DNA from: Murinocardiopsis flavida
Lineage (GTDB): Bacteria > Actinomycetota > Actinomycetes > Streptosporangiales > Streptosporangiaceae
NCBI RefSeq assembly: GCF_003014485.1
Contig: NZ_PYGA01000037.1
Coordinates: 1 to 57,604, forward strand
Length of the DNA stretch: 57,604 bases
Direction of reading: 5' to 3'
The notes under the pieces were generated by a model. The model made no database searches, was not told the origin of the DNA, and saw nothing but the letters and a program-made list of their open reading frames with translations. Shown piece after piece: positions 24,663 to 33,320 of the stretch (positions within the stretch are counted from its first letter, which is position 1; each line of letters opens with the position of its first letter). The position numbers were made by a program, and so were the translations under genes.

Positions 24663-25430
24663 TCACCGTCCTGTGAACCGCGGCGTGCGGCGCTCGAAGA
24701 ATGCCTCGATGGCGTGTTTGTGGTCGGCGGTCGCCGACAGGGCCGCGAAGTGGTCCAGCTCGCGTTCCATCGCCTCGGCGAAGGGCAGCTCGGCGGCCTC
24801 CTCGATGGCGGTCTTGGCGCGCCGGACGGCGAGCGGGGCGCGGGACGCGATCTCGGCCGCCATGTCCAGCGCCGTGGCGAGGACCTCGCCGCGCGGCACC
24901 GCCAGCGTCGCCAGGCCCAGCCGGAGTGCCTCCGCCCCGCTGAACGTGCGGCCGGTGAGGACGACGTCCTTGGCGACGGCCGGTCCGGCCAGGCGGGTGA
25001 TGCGGGTGGTGCTGACGACGAGGCCGACGCGCACCCCCGCCGCGCGGTGCTTCGCGTCGTCCGCCGCGACCCGCAGGTCGCAGGAGAGGGCGAGTTCGAG
25101 GCCGCCGCCCATGCAGTGCCCGTTGACGGCGGCGATCACCGGGACGGGCAGCTCCGCCAGTCCGTCGTAGATCGCGCAGTCGTCGGCGAGGAACCTCCGG
25201 ACGGTCTCCGGGGTGAGGTCGGCCTCCTCGTTGAGGTCGGCCCCGGCGCAGAACGCGCGCTCCCCGGCCCCGGTCACGACCAGGGCGCGGATGTCCTCTG
25301 CGGCGCGCACCCGCTCGATCGCCGCGAGGATGTGCGGGCGCATCTCCGCGGTGATGATGTTCAGCGGCGGGTTGGCCAGCCGCAGCACCGCCACGTGGCC
25401 GTCGACGGTGAGCTCGGCGGTCGCGGTCAT
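24663..25430 (-). CDS. Enoyl-CoA hydratase/isomerase family protein (crotonase)
   Basis: A 255-aa crotonase. Oxyanion-hole regions are visible: AFCAGADLNEEAD (about 65-77) and NGHCMGGGLELALSCDLRVAA (split: NGHCMGGGLELALS, then CDLRVAA; about 97-117). The C-terminal FFERRTPRF motif is typical. The usual second catalytic Glu position reads GVRVGLVVSTT, so hydratase chemistry is not assured. ATG at 25430 overlaps the stop of the 24-codon mini-gene (ATGA). It acts on an acyl-CoA, presumably made by the CoA-transferase upstream. Confidence 0.87.
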   Translation of the reverse strand: MTATAELTVDGHVAVLRLANPPLNIITAEMRPHILAAIERVRAAEDIRALVVTGAGERAFCAGADLNEEADLTPETVRRFLADDCAIYDGLAELPVPVIAAVNGHCMGGGLELALSCDLRVAADDAKHRAAGVRVGLVVSTTRITRLAGPAVAKDVVLTGRTFSGAEALRLGLATLAVPRGEVLATALDMAAEIASRAPLAVRRAKTAIEEAAELPFAEAMERELDHFAALSATADHKHAIEAFFERRTPRFTGR

Positions 25431-25501
25431 GCGACCACCCCGCCCCGCAGGAACCCGGAGATCATCGCGGCGTCGGCGAAGAGCAGGGACGTCGCGGTCA
25501 T
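25427..25501 (-). pseudogene. 24-codon mini-gene resembling a CoA-transferase C-terminus
   Basis: Between the CoA-transferase and crotonase genes lies MTATSLLFADAAMISGFLRG then GVVA and stop. Its end parallels the CoA-transferase end (DADTIDGLRRDAVVA), and both junctions carry the same DNA, GGTGGTCGCATGACCGCGAC. Both the start and stop overlap neighbours in ATGA fashion. It is probably a remnant of a second CaiB-like gene or a recombination scar that keeps translational coupling. Confidence 0.5.
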
Positions 25502-26685
25502 GCGACCACCGCGTCGCGCCGCAGGCCGTCGATCGTGTCGGCGTCGACGCCGAGCTGCCCGAAGACCTCGTCGGTGTGCTGGCCGAGGCCGGGTGCCGCC
25601 GTGCGGACCTCCGCCGGGGTCTCCGACAGCTTCACCACCGGGCCGAGCGCCTTCAGCGGGCCGAGCGTGTCGTGCTCCACGTCCACGACCATGTTCCTGG
25701 CGCGGGTGTGCGGGTCGGACAGCGCCTCGGGGACGGTGTTGATGGGCCCGGCGGGGACCCCTGCGGCCTCCAGCCGCTCCAGCCATTCGTCCCTGGTCCT
25801 GGTCGAGGTCTGCGCCTCGATCTGCTCGACCAGGTCGGGGAGGTTGGCCAGCCGGTCGGCGTTGGTGCCGAAGCGCGGGTCGCCCGGCAGGTCCGGCCGG
25901 CCGATCACCTCGCAGAAGCGGGGCCAGTGCCGGTCGCCGTCGGCGCCGACGGTGAAGTGCCCGTCGAGGCAGCGGAACGCCTGGTACGGGGCGCCGAGGC
26001 GGTGCGCGGAGCCGGTGGGCTGCGAGGTCGCCCCGGTGTGGAAGTACTCGACGGCCTCCCACACCCCGAGGCCGAGCCCGGTCTCGAAGAGCGAGGTGTC
26101 GACCTGCTGGCCGCGCCCGGTGCGTTCGCGCGCGGCGAGGGCCGCGAGGATCCCGTAGGTCGCGAACAGGCCGGAGCCCAGGTCGGTGATCGGCACGCCG
26201 CACTTGACGGGCGGGCCGCCCGGTTCGCCGGTGACCGACATCAGGCCCGCCATACCCTGGGCGACCAGGTCGAATCCGCCGCGCGGCGCGTAGGGGCCGG
26301 ACTGCCCGAAGCCCGAGATCGAGCAGTGGATCAGCCGGGGGTTGAGCGCGGAGAGGGTCGCGTAGTCGATGCCGAGCCGGGCGGCGACCCCCGGCCGGAA
26401 GTTCTCGATGACGATGTCGCTGGTCTCGGCGAGCCGGTGCAGCAGCCCGCGCCCCCGCTCGTCCTTGAGGTCAATGGCGACCCCGCGCTTGTTGCGGTTG
26501 ACGGCGAGGTAGGCGCCGCTCACGTTGTCGGCGACCCGCGGGGCCATCTGGCGGCTGTGGTCGCCGTGGCCGGGCGCCTCGACCTTGATCACGTCCGCAC
26601 CGAGGTCCGCGAGCAGCATCGCCGCGTACGGTCCGGCGAGGACCTGACTGATGTCGAGCACCCGAACACCTGAGAGTGCGGTCAT
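25498..26685 (-). CDS. CaiB/BaiF family (family III) CoA-transferase
   Basis: A 395-aa enzyme that moves CoA between carboxylic acids. It opens with the family signature VRVLDISQVLAGPYAAMLLADLGADVIKVE (split over residues 7-36), has VIENFRPGVAARLGID at 92-107, and the likely catalytic Asp168 in ITDLGSGL. AGGAG precedes the ATG at 26685. It heads a minus-strand unit with crotonase and carbonic-anhydrase-like genes. A TGTCTGACCATACA site lies 24 bp upstream and matches sites upstream of the two M29-like genes. Confidence 0.9.
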   Translation of the reverse strand: MTALSGVRVLDISQVLAGPYAAMLLADLGADVIKVEAPGHGDHSRQMAPRVADNVSGAYLAVNRNKRGVAIDLKDERGRGLLHRLAETSDIVIENFRPGVAARLGIDYATLSALNPRLIHCSISGFGQSGPYAPRGGFDLVAQGMAGLMSVTGEPGGPPVKCGVPITDLGSGLFATYGILAALAARERTGRGQQVDTSLFETGLGLGVWEAVEYFHTGATSQPTGSAHRLGAPYQAFRCLDGHFTVGADGDRHWPRFCEVIGRPDLPGDPRFGTNADRLANLPDLVEQIEAQTSTRTRDEWLERLEAAGVPAGPINTVPEALSDPHTRARNMVVDVEHDTLGPLKALGPVVKLSETPAEVRTAAPGLGQHTDEVFGQLGVDADTIDGLRRDAVVA

Positions 26686-26708
26686 GCGATCTCCTCTCTC
26701 GCTTGTAA

Positions 26709-26722
26709 TGTCTGACCATACA
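26709..26722. promoter_or_regulatory. Putative GntR operator upstream of the CoA-transferase
   Basis: TGTCTGACCATACA; its complement contains TGGTCAGAC, the core shared with 26862-26876 and 30192-30205. It sits just upstream of the CoA-transferase start. Confidence 0.5.
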
Positions 26723-26861
26723 TAGGTCGGCAATCATCGGCTAACGTGCGGGGGCGGAATGCGCCGTCAACCCGCAGCCGGAGCCGCACCACCGGGCCCG
26801 CATACCGGCCAGGGCGCGGAGCAGGGCACGGGCGCGATTGACCCCTAATGGTCTGTGTTTA

Positions 26862-26876
26862 TATGGTCAGTCCATA
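26862..26876. promoter_or_regulatory. Putative GntR operator upstream of the first M29-like gene
   Basis: TATGGTCAGTCCATA, with inverted arms TATGG/CCATA around TCAGT, lies 28 bp upstream of the GTG at 26904. A further half-site ATGGTCTGT lies at about 26848. It resembles the TNGTNNNACNA type recognised by FadR-subfamily regulators. Confidence 0.5.
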
Positions 26877-26903
26877 CTCCTATACACAGAGACGGGAGAT
26901 CCC

Positions 26904-27914
26904 GTGGTCGATCACTTCCTGCTCCGACCCGCCCACCGCATCCTGGAGCAGTGTCTCGCCCTCCGCGACGACGAAACGCTGCTGGTGCTCACCGACTCCG
27001 CCACCGGGCGGTACGGCGCGGCATTCGCCGCCGCCGGCCACATCATCGGCGCCGAGGTCGTCGAGCTGTCGATGACCCCGCGCAGCCGCCACGGCGAGGA
27101 ACCGCCCGCGCCGGTCGCGGCGGCCATGGCCGCCGCCGACGCGATCGTCGCCCCCACGACGTTCTCGGTGAACCACAGCTCCGCGCGGATCGCCGCGTCC
27201 GCTGCGGGCGCCCGACTCATCTTCATGCCGGACGTCTGCGACGAGGTGTTCCTCGACGGCTCACTCGACATCGACTTCCTCGAACGCAAGGGCGTCATCG
27301 ACCGGCTCGCCGCCATCCTGGACGCCGGCTCCGAGTACACGGTGACCAGCCCCGCCGGCACGAATCTCACGGCGCGCATCGCCGGCAAGTCGGCCGTGCC
27401 GCAATCGGGCATCTGCCACGAGCCGGGCACGATCTCCCCGCCCCCGTGCATCGAGGTCGCCATCGCCCCCGACGAGGGCACCCTCGACGGCGTCATGGTC
27501 GTCGACGGCGCGCTCGTCCCCGGCGGCCCGACCGAGCAGCCGGTCACCATCCGGTTCGCCGCCGGCCGGATCACCGACATCGACGGCGGCCCCGAAGCCG
27601 CGCGGTTCCGGGAGGTGCTGGAGTCCTACGGGGACCCCGAGATGTACAGCGCGGTCGAACTGGGCCTCGGCATGAACCCCAAGGCCCGCATCGGCTCGGG
27701 CGGCGGCCTGGAGGACGAGGCCGAACTGGGCACGATGCACGTCGGCATCGGCAACGGCATCACCTTCGGCAGCAGCATCCGCGCGCCCGGCCACTGCGAC
27801 ATCGTGACCCGCGACGCCAGGGTGTGCGTCGACGGCCGGGTGATCCTCGCCAACGGCGCCCCCGTCCTGCCCGACGGCAGCGGGACCTCGGCTCAGGAAG
27901 GGGCCTCGGCATGA
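26904..27914 (+). CDS. M29 aminopeptidase/NicX-like metalloenzyme (copy 1)
   Basis: A 336-aa protein of the leucyl aminopeptidase T/2,5-dihydroxypyridine dioxygenase (NicX) family. The metal-site blocks are present: ELGLGMNPKARIG, GTMHVGIGN (His) and APGHCDIV (His-x-Asp). NicX uses such a His, His, Asp site for Fe(II), while M29 peptidases bind two metals. I chose GTG at 26904 because GGGAG precedes it and because an upstream start at 26838 would put the operator inside the gene. The stop overlaps the aminotransferase start (ATGA). Confidence 0.75.
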   Translation: MVDHFLLRPAHRILEQCLALRDDETLLVLTDSATGRYGAAFAAAGHIIGAEVVELSMTPRSRHGEEPPAPVAAAMAAADAIVAPTTFSVNHSSARIAASAAGARLIFMPDVCDEVFLDGSLDIDFLERKGVIDRLAAILDAGSEYTVTSPAGTNLTARIAGKSAVPQSGICHEPGTISPPPCIEVAIAPDEGTLDGVMVVDGALVPGGPTEQPVTIRFAAGRITDIDGGPEAARFREVLESYGDPEMYSAVELGLGMNPKARIGSGGGLEDEAELGTMHVGIGNGITFGSSIRAPGHCDIVTRDARVCVDGRVILANGAPVLPDGSGTSAQEGASA

Positions 27915-29221
27915 TCGACTCCGCTCCCCCGCACACCGGCCCGGCGCAGCGCAGCCTGCGGGACCGCGCCGCCGACCTGTTCCCCCCGGCCGCGGCGCGG
28001 CACACCGACCTCGCGGTCGTCCGGGCCCAGGGCGCCCACGTGACCACCGACGACGGCCGGACGATCCTCGACTTCGCCAGCGGGGTCGCCGTGACCAACG
28101 TGGGCCACGGGCATCCCGCCGTCCTCGCCCGGATCCGCGGGCAGCTGGACGAGCTCGTCCACGCCGGGCACAACATCGGGATCTACCCCGGCTACGTCGA
28201 CCTCGCCGAAACGCTGGTCGACCTGGTCGGGCCCGGCCACAAGGTCTTCTTCGCCAACAGCGGCGCCGAGGCGCTCGAATCGGCGGTCAAGCTCGCCATG
28301 CGCGTCAGCGGCCGCGGCGCGCTGGTCGCGTTCAAGGGCGGCTTCCACGGCCGCACCCTGACCACCACCGCGCTCTCGGCGTCCACCGCCGCCTACCGCG
28401 CCGGGTACGGGACCGCGATGCCGCCCGTGCACCACGTCGACTTCCCCACCGCGTTCGCCAGGGGCGTTTCGGAGGACGACGAGGTGCGCCGGTGCCTCGC
28501 GCAGCTCGACGAGCTGTTCGACCTGATCCTGCCGGCCGACGAGGTTGCGGCGATCGTCGTGGAGCCCGTCCAGGGCGAGGGCGGCTACCTCCCGGCACCG
28601 GCGGCGTTCCTGCGCGGCCTGCGCGAGCGGTGCGACCGGCACGGGATCGCGCTCGTCTTCGACGAGATCCAGACCGGGTTCGGCCGGACCGGGACGATGT
28701 TCGCCTACGAGGACAGCGGGGTCGCCCCCGACGTCCTGGTCCTCGCCAAGGGGATCGCCAACGGCCTGCCCCTCTCCGCGATCGTCGCACGCGACGCGCT
28801 GATGGACCGGTGGCCGGCCGGCGCCCACGGCGGGACCTTCGGCGGCAACCCGCTCGCCTGCGCCGCGGCGCTCGGCGTCATCGAGGTGCTGCGCGGGGGC
28901 GCGCTGGCCAACGCTGCCGAGGTCGGCGCCCGGCTCCGCGACGGGCTGCGGGATATCGCGGCGGACCTCCCGCTGCGCTCCGACGTGCGCGGGCGCGGCG
29001 TGATGCTCGGCGTGGAACTGCGCCACGCCGACGGCGCGCCGGCCTCCGACGTGGTCGCCGGGGCGCGCGCGCTGGCGCTGGACCGCGGGCTGCTGGTGCT
29101 GTCGTGCGGTGTGCACAAGAACGTGCTGCGGCTGATGCCGCCGACGACGGTCTCGGCCGACGAGGCGGACACGGCGCTGGCGATCCTGCGCGACGCGCTG
29201 CTCGGTGCCGCCGCCGATTGA
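27911..29221 (+). CDS. Class III PLP-dependent aminotransferase (aspartate aminotransferase family)
   Basis: A 436-aa enzyme of the 4-aminobutyrate/omega-amino acid transaminase type. Visible features: the GHGHPAV start of the fold, FFANSGAEALESAVKLA (113-129), VFDEIQTGFGRTG with Asp251 for the PLP ring nitrogen, and the Schiff-base Lys280 in LVLAKGIANG. ATGA overlap with the preceding M29-like gene implies coupling. It probably deaminates an omega- or beta-amino acid intermediate of the local catabolic route, with CoA activation to follow. Confidence 0.9.
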   Translation: MIDSAPPHTGPAQRSLRDRAADLFPPAAARHTDLAVVRAQGAHVTTDDGRTILDFASGVAVTNVGHGHPAVLARIRGQLDELVHAGHNIGIYPGYVDLAETLVDLVGPGHKVFFANSGAEALESAVKLAMRVSGRGALVAFKGGFHGRTLTTTALSASTAAYRAGYGTAMPPVHHVDFPTAFARGVSEDDEVRRCLAQLDELFDLILPADEVAAIVVEPVQGEGGYLPAPAAFLRGLRERCDRHGIALVFDEIQTGFGRTGTMFAYEDSGVAPDVLVLAKGIANGLPLSAIVARDALMDRWPAGAHGGTFGGNPLACAAALGVIEVLRGGALANAAEVGARLRDGLRDIAADLPLRSDVRGRGVMLGVELRHADGAPASDVVAGARALALDRGLLVLSCGVHKNVLRLMPPTTVSADEADTALAILRDALLGAAAD

Positions 29222-29306
29222 CCGGCGGGCCGGCGCACTGGGGTGCGGCGGGGCCGGTGCCGCCCGCCGCACCGCGCGGCACCCCGCCCGGGGCGCCGCG
29301 GCCGCC

Positions 29307-30074
29307 CTACGCCTCGGGGTCGCCGATCGCGGCGGTCGCTCCGGTCGCGCCGGGCTCGATCCGGTCGGCGACCGCGTCGTAGAACGCCTCCACGTGGTCG
29401 CGCATCAGCCGGACCGCGAGGGCGCCGTCGCGCGCTTCGAGGGCGTCGACGATGGCGCGGTGCTCGGCGACGATGCCGGCGGCGAACGCCGGCCAGTCGG
29501 GCTGGGCCCGGAACGCGTCGAGCATCGACGTGGCGATGGCGTCGCGGAGCGCCTGCATCATGTCCGCGAGCAGGGGGTTGTCGGCCTGCGACGCCAGCGA
29601 GAGGTGGAACTGCGCGTCGAGGTCCTGTGCTTCGTCGGGGGTGACGCCGGGGGCCGCCATGCGGTCGAGGAGGGCGTGCAGGCCGTCCAGGTCGATGTGG
29701 TCCTTCGCGACCAGCGTGGTCACGGCCTGGGCCTCCAGGCTCACCCGGACGGCCATGAGGTCGGCCACCGAGTAGCTCGCCAGGCCGACGTGCAGGCGCA
29801 GCAGGTTCGACAGGGCGATCCGCGGGCGCGCCGTCATGATCAGGCCGGACGTCGGCCCGTTGCCGGGCCGGGCGTTCACGATCTCCAGCGCCTGGAGCGC
29901 CCGGATGGCCTCGCGCACCGAGGCCCGCGACACGCCGAGCTGCTCCGACAGCTGCCTTTCGCCGGGCAGCCGGTCGCCAGCGCGCAGCCGGCCGGCGAAG
30001 ATCTCGTTCTTCAGCCGGGATATGACCAGCTCATAGGTAGGCGCCCGGTCCACGGGCGCCAGGTCAAGATCCAT
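29307..30074 (-). CDS. GntR-family regulator (FadR/FCD subfamily), likely controller of the catabolic cluster
   Basis: A 255-aa regulator. The winged HTH (about 12-75) contains LPGERQLSEQLGVSRASVREAIRAL. The FCD domain (about 95-235) carries FHLSLASQADNPLLADMMQAL and the late HRAIVDALEARDGALA with conserved His. ATG at 30074 is preferred because GGAG lies 8-12 nt upstream. It is transcribed divergently from the second M29-like gene, with a palindromic GGTCAGACC site in the shared promoter region. Related sites at 26709 and 26862 suggest a local regulon. Confidence 0.9.
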   Translation of the reverse strand: MDLDLAPVDRAPTYELVISRLKNEIFAGRLRAGDRLPGERQLSEQLGVSRASVREAIRALQALEIVNARPGNGPTSGLIMTARPRIALSNLLRLHVGLASYSVADLMAVRVSLEAQAVTTLVAKDHIDLDGLHALLDRMAAPGVTPDEAQDLDAQFHLSLASQADNPLLADMMQALRDAIATSMLDAFRAQPDWPAFAAGIVAEHRAIVDALEARDGALAVRLMRDHVEAFYDAVADRIEPGATGATAAIGDPEA

Positions 30075-30191
30075 ACCGTTCACTCCAGTCGCTCATCGTC
30101 GGCCCGTCGATCCCGACACCGCGTCGACACACCCACGTCAACAATATGTCGAACAAAGAAACTCTTGACCGCCCTAAACTACTACATTAGT

Positions 30192-30205
30192 TTGGTCAGA
30201 CCGAA
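30192..30205. promoter_or_regulatory. Putative GntR operator in the divergent promoter region
   Basis: TTGGTCAGACCGAA with the palindromic core GGTCAGACC (30194-30202) lies 28 bp before the M29-like gene and 118 bp before the gntR start. It is the best-matched of three similar sites and is expected to serve both genes. Confidence 0.6.
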
Positions 30206-30232
30206 GACCACTAGCTGGACAGGAGCCGTCCA

Positions 30233-31228
30233 ATGACGGAACGGGCACTGCGAGGCGCCGCCCGCCTAGTGGCGTGCGCCGCACCCCAAGCCGGCGAGCA
30301 GGTGCTCATCCTCACCGACGACGGTCTTCCCGCCGAGATCACCGCCCTCTTCCGCACCGCGGTCGAGGACACCGGCGCCGAGGCGACCCTCGTGCAGATG
30401 CGCCGCACCGCCATCACCCGGTCGCAGCCCAGCCCGGTCGCCGCGGCGGGGTTCACCGGAGCCGACATCGTCATCGAGCTGACCACCCAGTTCGTGCAGC
30501 ACAGCGAGGCGCGTCAGCGCGGGCAGCGCAACGGCCTCCGCTACCTCTTCATCGGCGACATCGACGAGGCGATGCTGGCCGGCCCCGGCGCCGTGTACGC
30601 GGACTTCGCCGGGCTCGCCCCGCGCATCGAGGGCGTCGCCGACATCGTCACCGCGTCCGAGACCATGCGGCTGACCACCGCCGCCGGCACCGACATCACC
30701 CTGTCGACGGCCGGGCGCCCGGGCCGCGCGCTCACCGGGCTCGCCAAGAGCCCCGGGCAGTTCGGCGCGCCGCCGTGCCTTGAGGCCGGGGTCATCCCCG
30801 TGCCCGGCACCGCGACGGGCACGATCGTGGTCGACGCGTACTGTGTGGGGATCGGCCTGGTCAGCGAGCCGTTCACCGTCGAGGTCGAGAACGGGAGCGC
30901 CGTGCGGATCCACGGCTCCCCGGAGGCCGAGCGGCTGCGCCGCCTCCTCGGCGACACCGGCAGCCCGCACGCATTCGACGTCTGCGAGGTCGGTATCGGC
31001 CTCAACGACACCGCCCTGCTCATCGACAACGTGACCAGCGCGGAGTCGTGCTACGGCACCGCGCACATCGCGGTCGGCACCACTCCGGCCGACCCCGGCA
31101 TCGAGATCGTCGACGCGGGGATCCACGTCGACATGGTCTTCCACGCGCCGACCATCGAGATCGGCGGCCGCACCGTCTTCCGCGACGGCGAACTCGTCGC
31201 GGACACCGCTGCTCCCGGCTCCGCCTGA
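30233..31228 (+). CDS. M29 aminopeptidase/NicX-like metalloenzyme (copy 2)
   Basis: A 331-aa paralogue of the protein at 26904 with the same metal-site order: GIGLNDTALLIDN, GTAHIAVG (His) and GIHVDMVF (His-x-Asp). The two copies are diverged, so they probably act on different substrates or form a heteromer. AGGAGCC precedes the ATG. The gene is separated from the MHS transporter by 100 bp with a short palindrome (31280-31298, arm ACCGCGGCC). A NicX-like ring-opening dioxygenase is as plausible as a peptidase. Confidence 0.75.
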   Translation: MTERALRGAARLVACAAPQAGEQVLILTDDGLPAEITALFRTAVEDTGAEATLVQMRRTAITRSQPSPVAAAGFTGADIVIELTTQFVQHSEARQRGQRNGLRYLFIGDIDEAMLAGPGAVYADFAGLAPRIEGVADIVTASETMRLTTAAGTDITLSTAGRPGRALTGLAKSPGQFGAPPCLEAGVIPVPGTATGTIVVDAYCVGIGLVSEPFTVEVENGSAVRIHGSPEAERLRRLLGDTGSPHAFDVCEVGIGLNDTALLIDNVTSAESCYGTAHIAVGTTPADPGIEIVDAGIHVDMVFHAPTIEIGGRTVFRDGELVADTAAPGSA

Positions 31229-31328
31229 GCGCAGCCCCGGCGCCCGCGCACCGCCGCGCCGCAGCGAACCACTCACCCCACCGCGGCCCGGCCGCGGTCC
31301 TGTCCCGTGCCGCCACCCAGGAGGACCG

Positions 31329-32678
31329 ATGTCCGACGCGCCCCCGGTCGCGACGACCAGCAAGCAACGGCGAACAGCAGCCCTCGCCTCAGCAGTGGGC
31401 ACCACGATCGAGTGGTACGACTTCTTCATCTACGGGCTCGCCGCCGGGCTGGTCTTCAACTCGGTGTTCTTCCCCGACAACGACCCGCTCGTCGGGGTCC
31501 TCCTCGCCTTCGGCACCTTCGCGATCGGCTACATCGGACGGCCGGTCGGCGCGCTGCTCTTCGGCCACTACGGCGACCGCATCGGCCGCAAGTCGGCGCT
31601 CATCAGCACCATGATGATCATGGGGGTGTGCACCGCGCTGATCGGGCTGCTGCCGTCCTACGGGTCCATCGGGATCTGGGCGCCGCTGCTGCTCATGCTG
31701 CTGCGCATCGCCCAGGGCATCGCGATCGCCGGGGAATGGGGCGGCGCGGTGCTGCTCGCCGTCGAGTACGCGCCGAAGAACCGGCGGGGCCTGTACGGCA
31801 GCTGGCCGCAGATCGGGGTGCCGGTGGGCCTGGTGCTGTCGACGTCGGTCTTCGCCGTGCTCACCGCCGCGACGACGCACGAGCAGATGCTCGCGTGGGG
31901 GTGGCGCCTGCCGTTCCTCTTCTCCGTGGTGCTGATCATCGTGGGCCTCGTCATCCGGCTCAAGCTCATGGACAGCCCGGCCTTCCGCCAGCTGAAGGAC
32001 AGCGGCGAGATCGCGAAGGCCCCGCTCCTCGAACTGCTCAAGGTCCCCAAGGCGCCGATCTTCCTCGCCATGGGCACCAAGTGGGCCGAAGGGGTCGCGT
32101 TCAACACCTGGGCGGTCTTCTCGGTCACCTACCTCACGACGCAGCAGCAGATGACGGAGGACGCGGTCCTCATCTCCGTGACCATCGCCGCGGTCGTCGC
32201 GGTCTTCTTCATCCCGTTCTGGGGGCTGGTCTCCGACAAGGTCGGCCGGGTCCGCGTGTACGGGGCCGGGGCCGTCGCGCTGGGACTCGCGGCGTTCCCC
32301 GCGTTCGGCCTGTTCGAGACCGGGTCGTTCGCCGTGGTCACGGCCGTCCTGGTCGTCGTCTTCGGGGTGGCGTACCCGCTGATGTTCGCGCCGCAGGGCG
32401 CGCTGTACTCCGAACTCTTCGACGCCCGGATCCGCTACAGCGGGATCTCCGTGGTGTTCCAGTTCGCGAGCATCGTCTCCAGCGGCCTCACCCCGCTCGT
32501 CCTGACCTACCTGCTGGTCATCGGGGACGAGCGGCCCTGGCTGATGTGCCTGTACATCTCCGGCACCGCGCTGGTCACCGCACTGTGCCTGTACGGCCTG
32601 CGCCACATGCTGGTGCACACCGACGACTCGCGGACCACCGACGGGCAGGGCGCGCCAGAGCGCGACGCCGCCGTCTGA
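31329..32678 (+). CDS. MFS transporter, metabolite:H+ symporter (MHS) family
   Basis: A 449-aa, 12-helix transporter. It starts with the MHS signature SAVGTTIEWYDFFIYGLAAG and has the loop GHYGDRIGRKSALI between helices 2 and 3. MHS proteins (ShiA, ProP, citrate or dicarboxylate carriers) import organic acids or zwitterions with protons. AGGAGGACCG precedes the ATG. It closes the catabolic region and probably imports its substrate. Confidence 0.9.
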   Translation: MSDAPPVATTSKQRRTAALASAVGTTIEWYDFFIYGLAAGLVFNSVFFPDNDPLVGVLLAFGTFAIGYIGRPVGALLFGHYGDRIGRKSALISTMMIMGVCTALIGLLPSYGSIGIWAPLLLMLLRIAQGIAIAGEWGGAVLLAVEYAPKNRRGLYGSWPQIGVPVGLVLSTSVFAVLTAATTHEQMLAWGWRLPFLFSVVLIIVGLVIRLKLMDSPAFRQLKDSGEIAKAPLLELLKVPKAPIFLAMGTKWAEGVAFNTWAVFSVTYLTTQQQMTEDAVLISVTIAAVVAVFFIPFWGLVSDKVGRVRVYGAGAVALGLAAFPAFGLFETGSFAVVTAVLVVVFGVAYPLMFAPQGALYSELFDARIRYSGISVVFQFASIVSSGLTPLVLTYLLVIGDERPWLMCLYISGTALVTALCLYGLRHMLVHTDDSRTTDGQGAPERDAAV

Positions 32679-32684
32679 CGCGGG

Positions 32685-32716
32685 GCGCCCCGGTCCGCGC
32701 ACACGGACCGGGGCGC
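32685..32716. terminator. Bidirectional terminator between MHS and LPMO genes
   Basis: A perfect 13-bp stem, GCGCCCCGGTCCG / CGGACCGGGGCGC, with a 6-nt loop lies between two convergent genes, 6 nt after the first stop and 19 nt after the second. Confidence 0.8.
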
Positions 32717-32735
32717 ACGCGTTCGTTCGCTGCGG

Positions 32736-33260
32736 TCAGGCCGCGCCGACGTTGACGTCGATGCAGGCGTAGAACGCGTTGCCGGTGTCGGCGACGTTCC
32801 AGACCGCGAGGATCTTCTGCTGGCCGCTCAGCCCGCTGAGGTCGACCTTGTGGGTCACCTGGGCCGGGGGCTTGGCGCCGCCGTCGTCGACCACCGTGAC
32901 CCGCTCACCGTTGGCGAAGTACTCCCAGGTGTCGGTGGCGTGCTGGGCGGTGAGCGTCCACGTGAAGTCCATCGACGTGCCGACCGGGTGGACCGCCCAG
33001 CCCTTGCCGTCGTCGTCGAGTTCGGCGAACCCCTCGTTGCCGCCGCTGCAACTGGTCAGGCCCTTGGGGCCCTCGACGCTCTGCGGCTCCCACTTGATGG
33101 CGCCGCATTCGACCGATCCCTCCGCGCATTGGGCCTGGCGGCTGGCCGGAGAGGACACATAGCCGTGGGCATTCGCGGTTCCGGCCGGGAGAAGCACGAA
33201 AATGAGCGGGGTCGCGGCGGCGACTCCGGCAGCGGACATGAGCTTCTTCTTGAGGTTCAT
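32736..33260 (-). CDS. AA10 lytic polysaccharide monooxygenase (chitin- or cellulose-active)
   Basis: A 174-aa secreted copper enzyme. A signal peptide of 31 residues (MNLKKKL, hydrophobic core, TANA) leaves His32 as the mature N-terminus (HGYVSSPASR). The second histidine-brace ligand is His107 in TAQHATD. Disulfide-forming cysteines and the terminal FYACIDVNV are typical of single-domain AA10 enzymes. There is no carbohydrate-binding module. AAGGGCC precedes the ATG. A DasR-like GGTCTAGACC site lies upstream at 33581, which suggests N-acetylglucosamine/chitin control. Confidence 0.92.
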   Translation of the reverse strand: MNLKKKLMSAAGVAAATPLIFVLLPAGTANAHGYVSSPASRQAQCAEGSVECGAIKWEPQSVEGPKGLTSCSGGNEGFAELDDDGKGWAVHPVGTSMDFTWTLTAQHATDTWEYFANGERVTVVDDGGAKPPAQVTHKVDLSGLSGQQKILAVWNVADTGNAFYACIDVNVGAA

Positions 33261-33300
33261 CGCAGGCCCTTCTTCGATTCGGAGCGCCATTCCCCGCACC

Positions 33301-33320
33301 GGATTCCGCAAGCGGAATCC
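33301..33320. repeat. Perfect 20-bp hairpin in the LPMO leader
   Basis: GGATTCCGC AA GCGGAATCC forms a 9-bp stem with a two-base loop, 41 nt upstream of the LPMO start codon. It could be an mRNA-stabilising stem or an operator. Confidence 0.5.
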
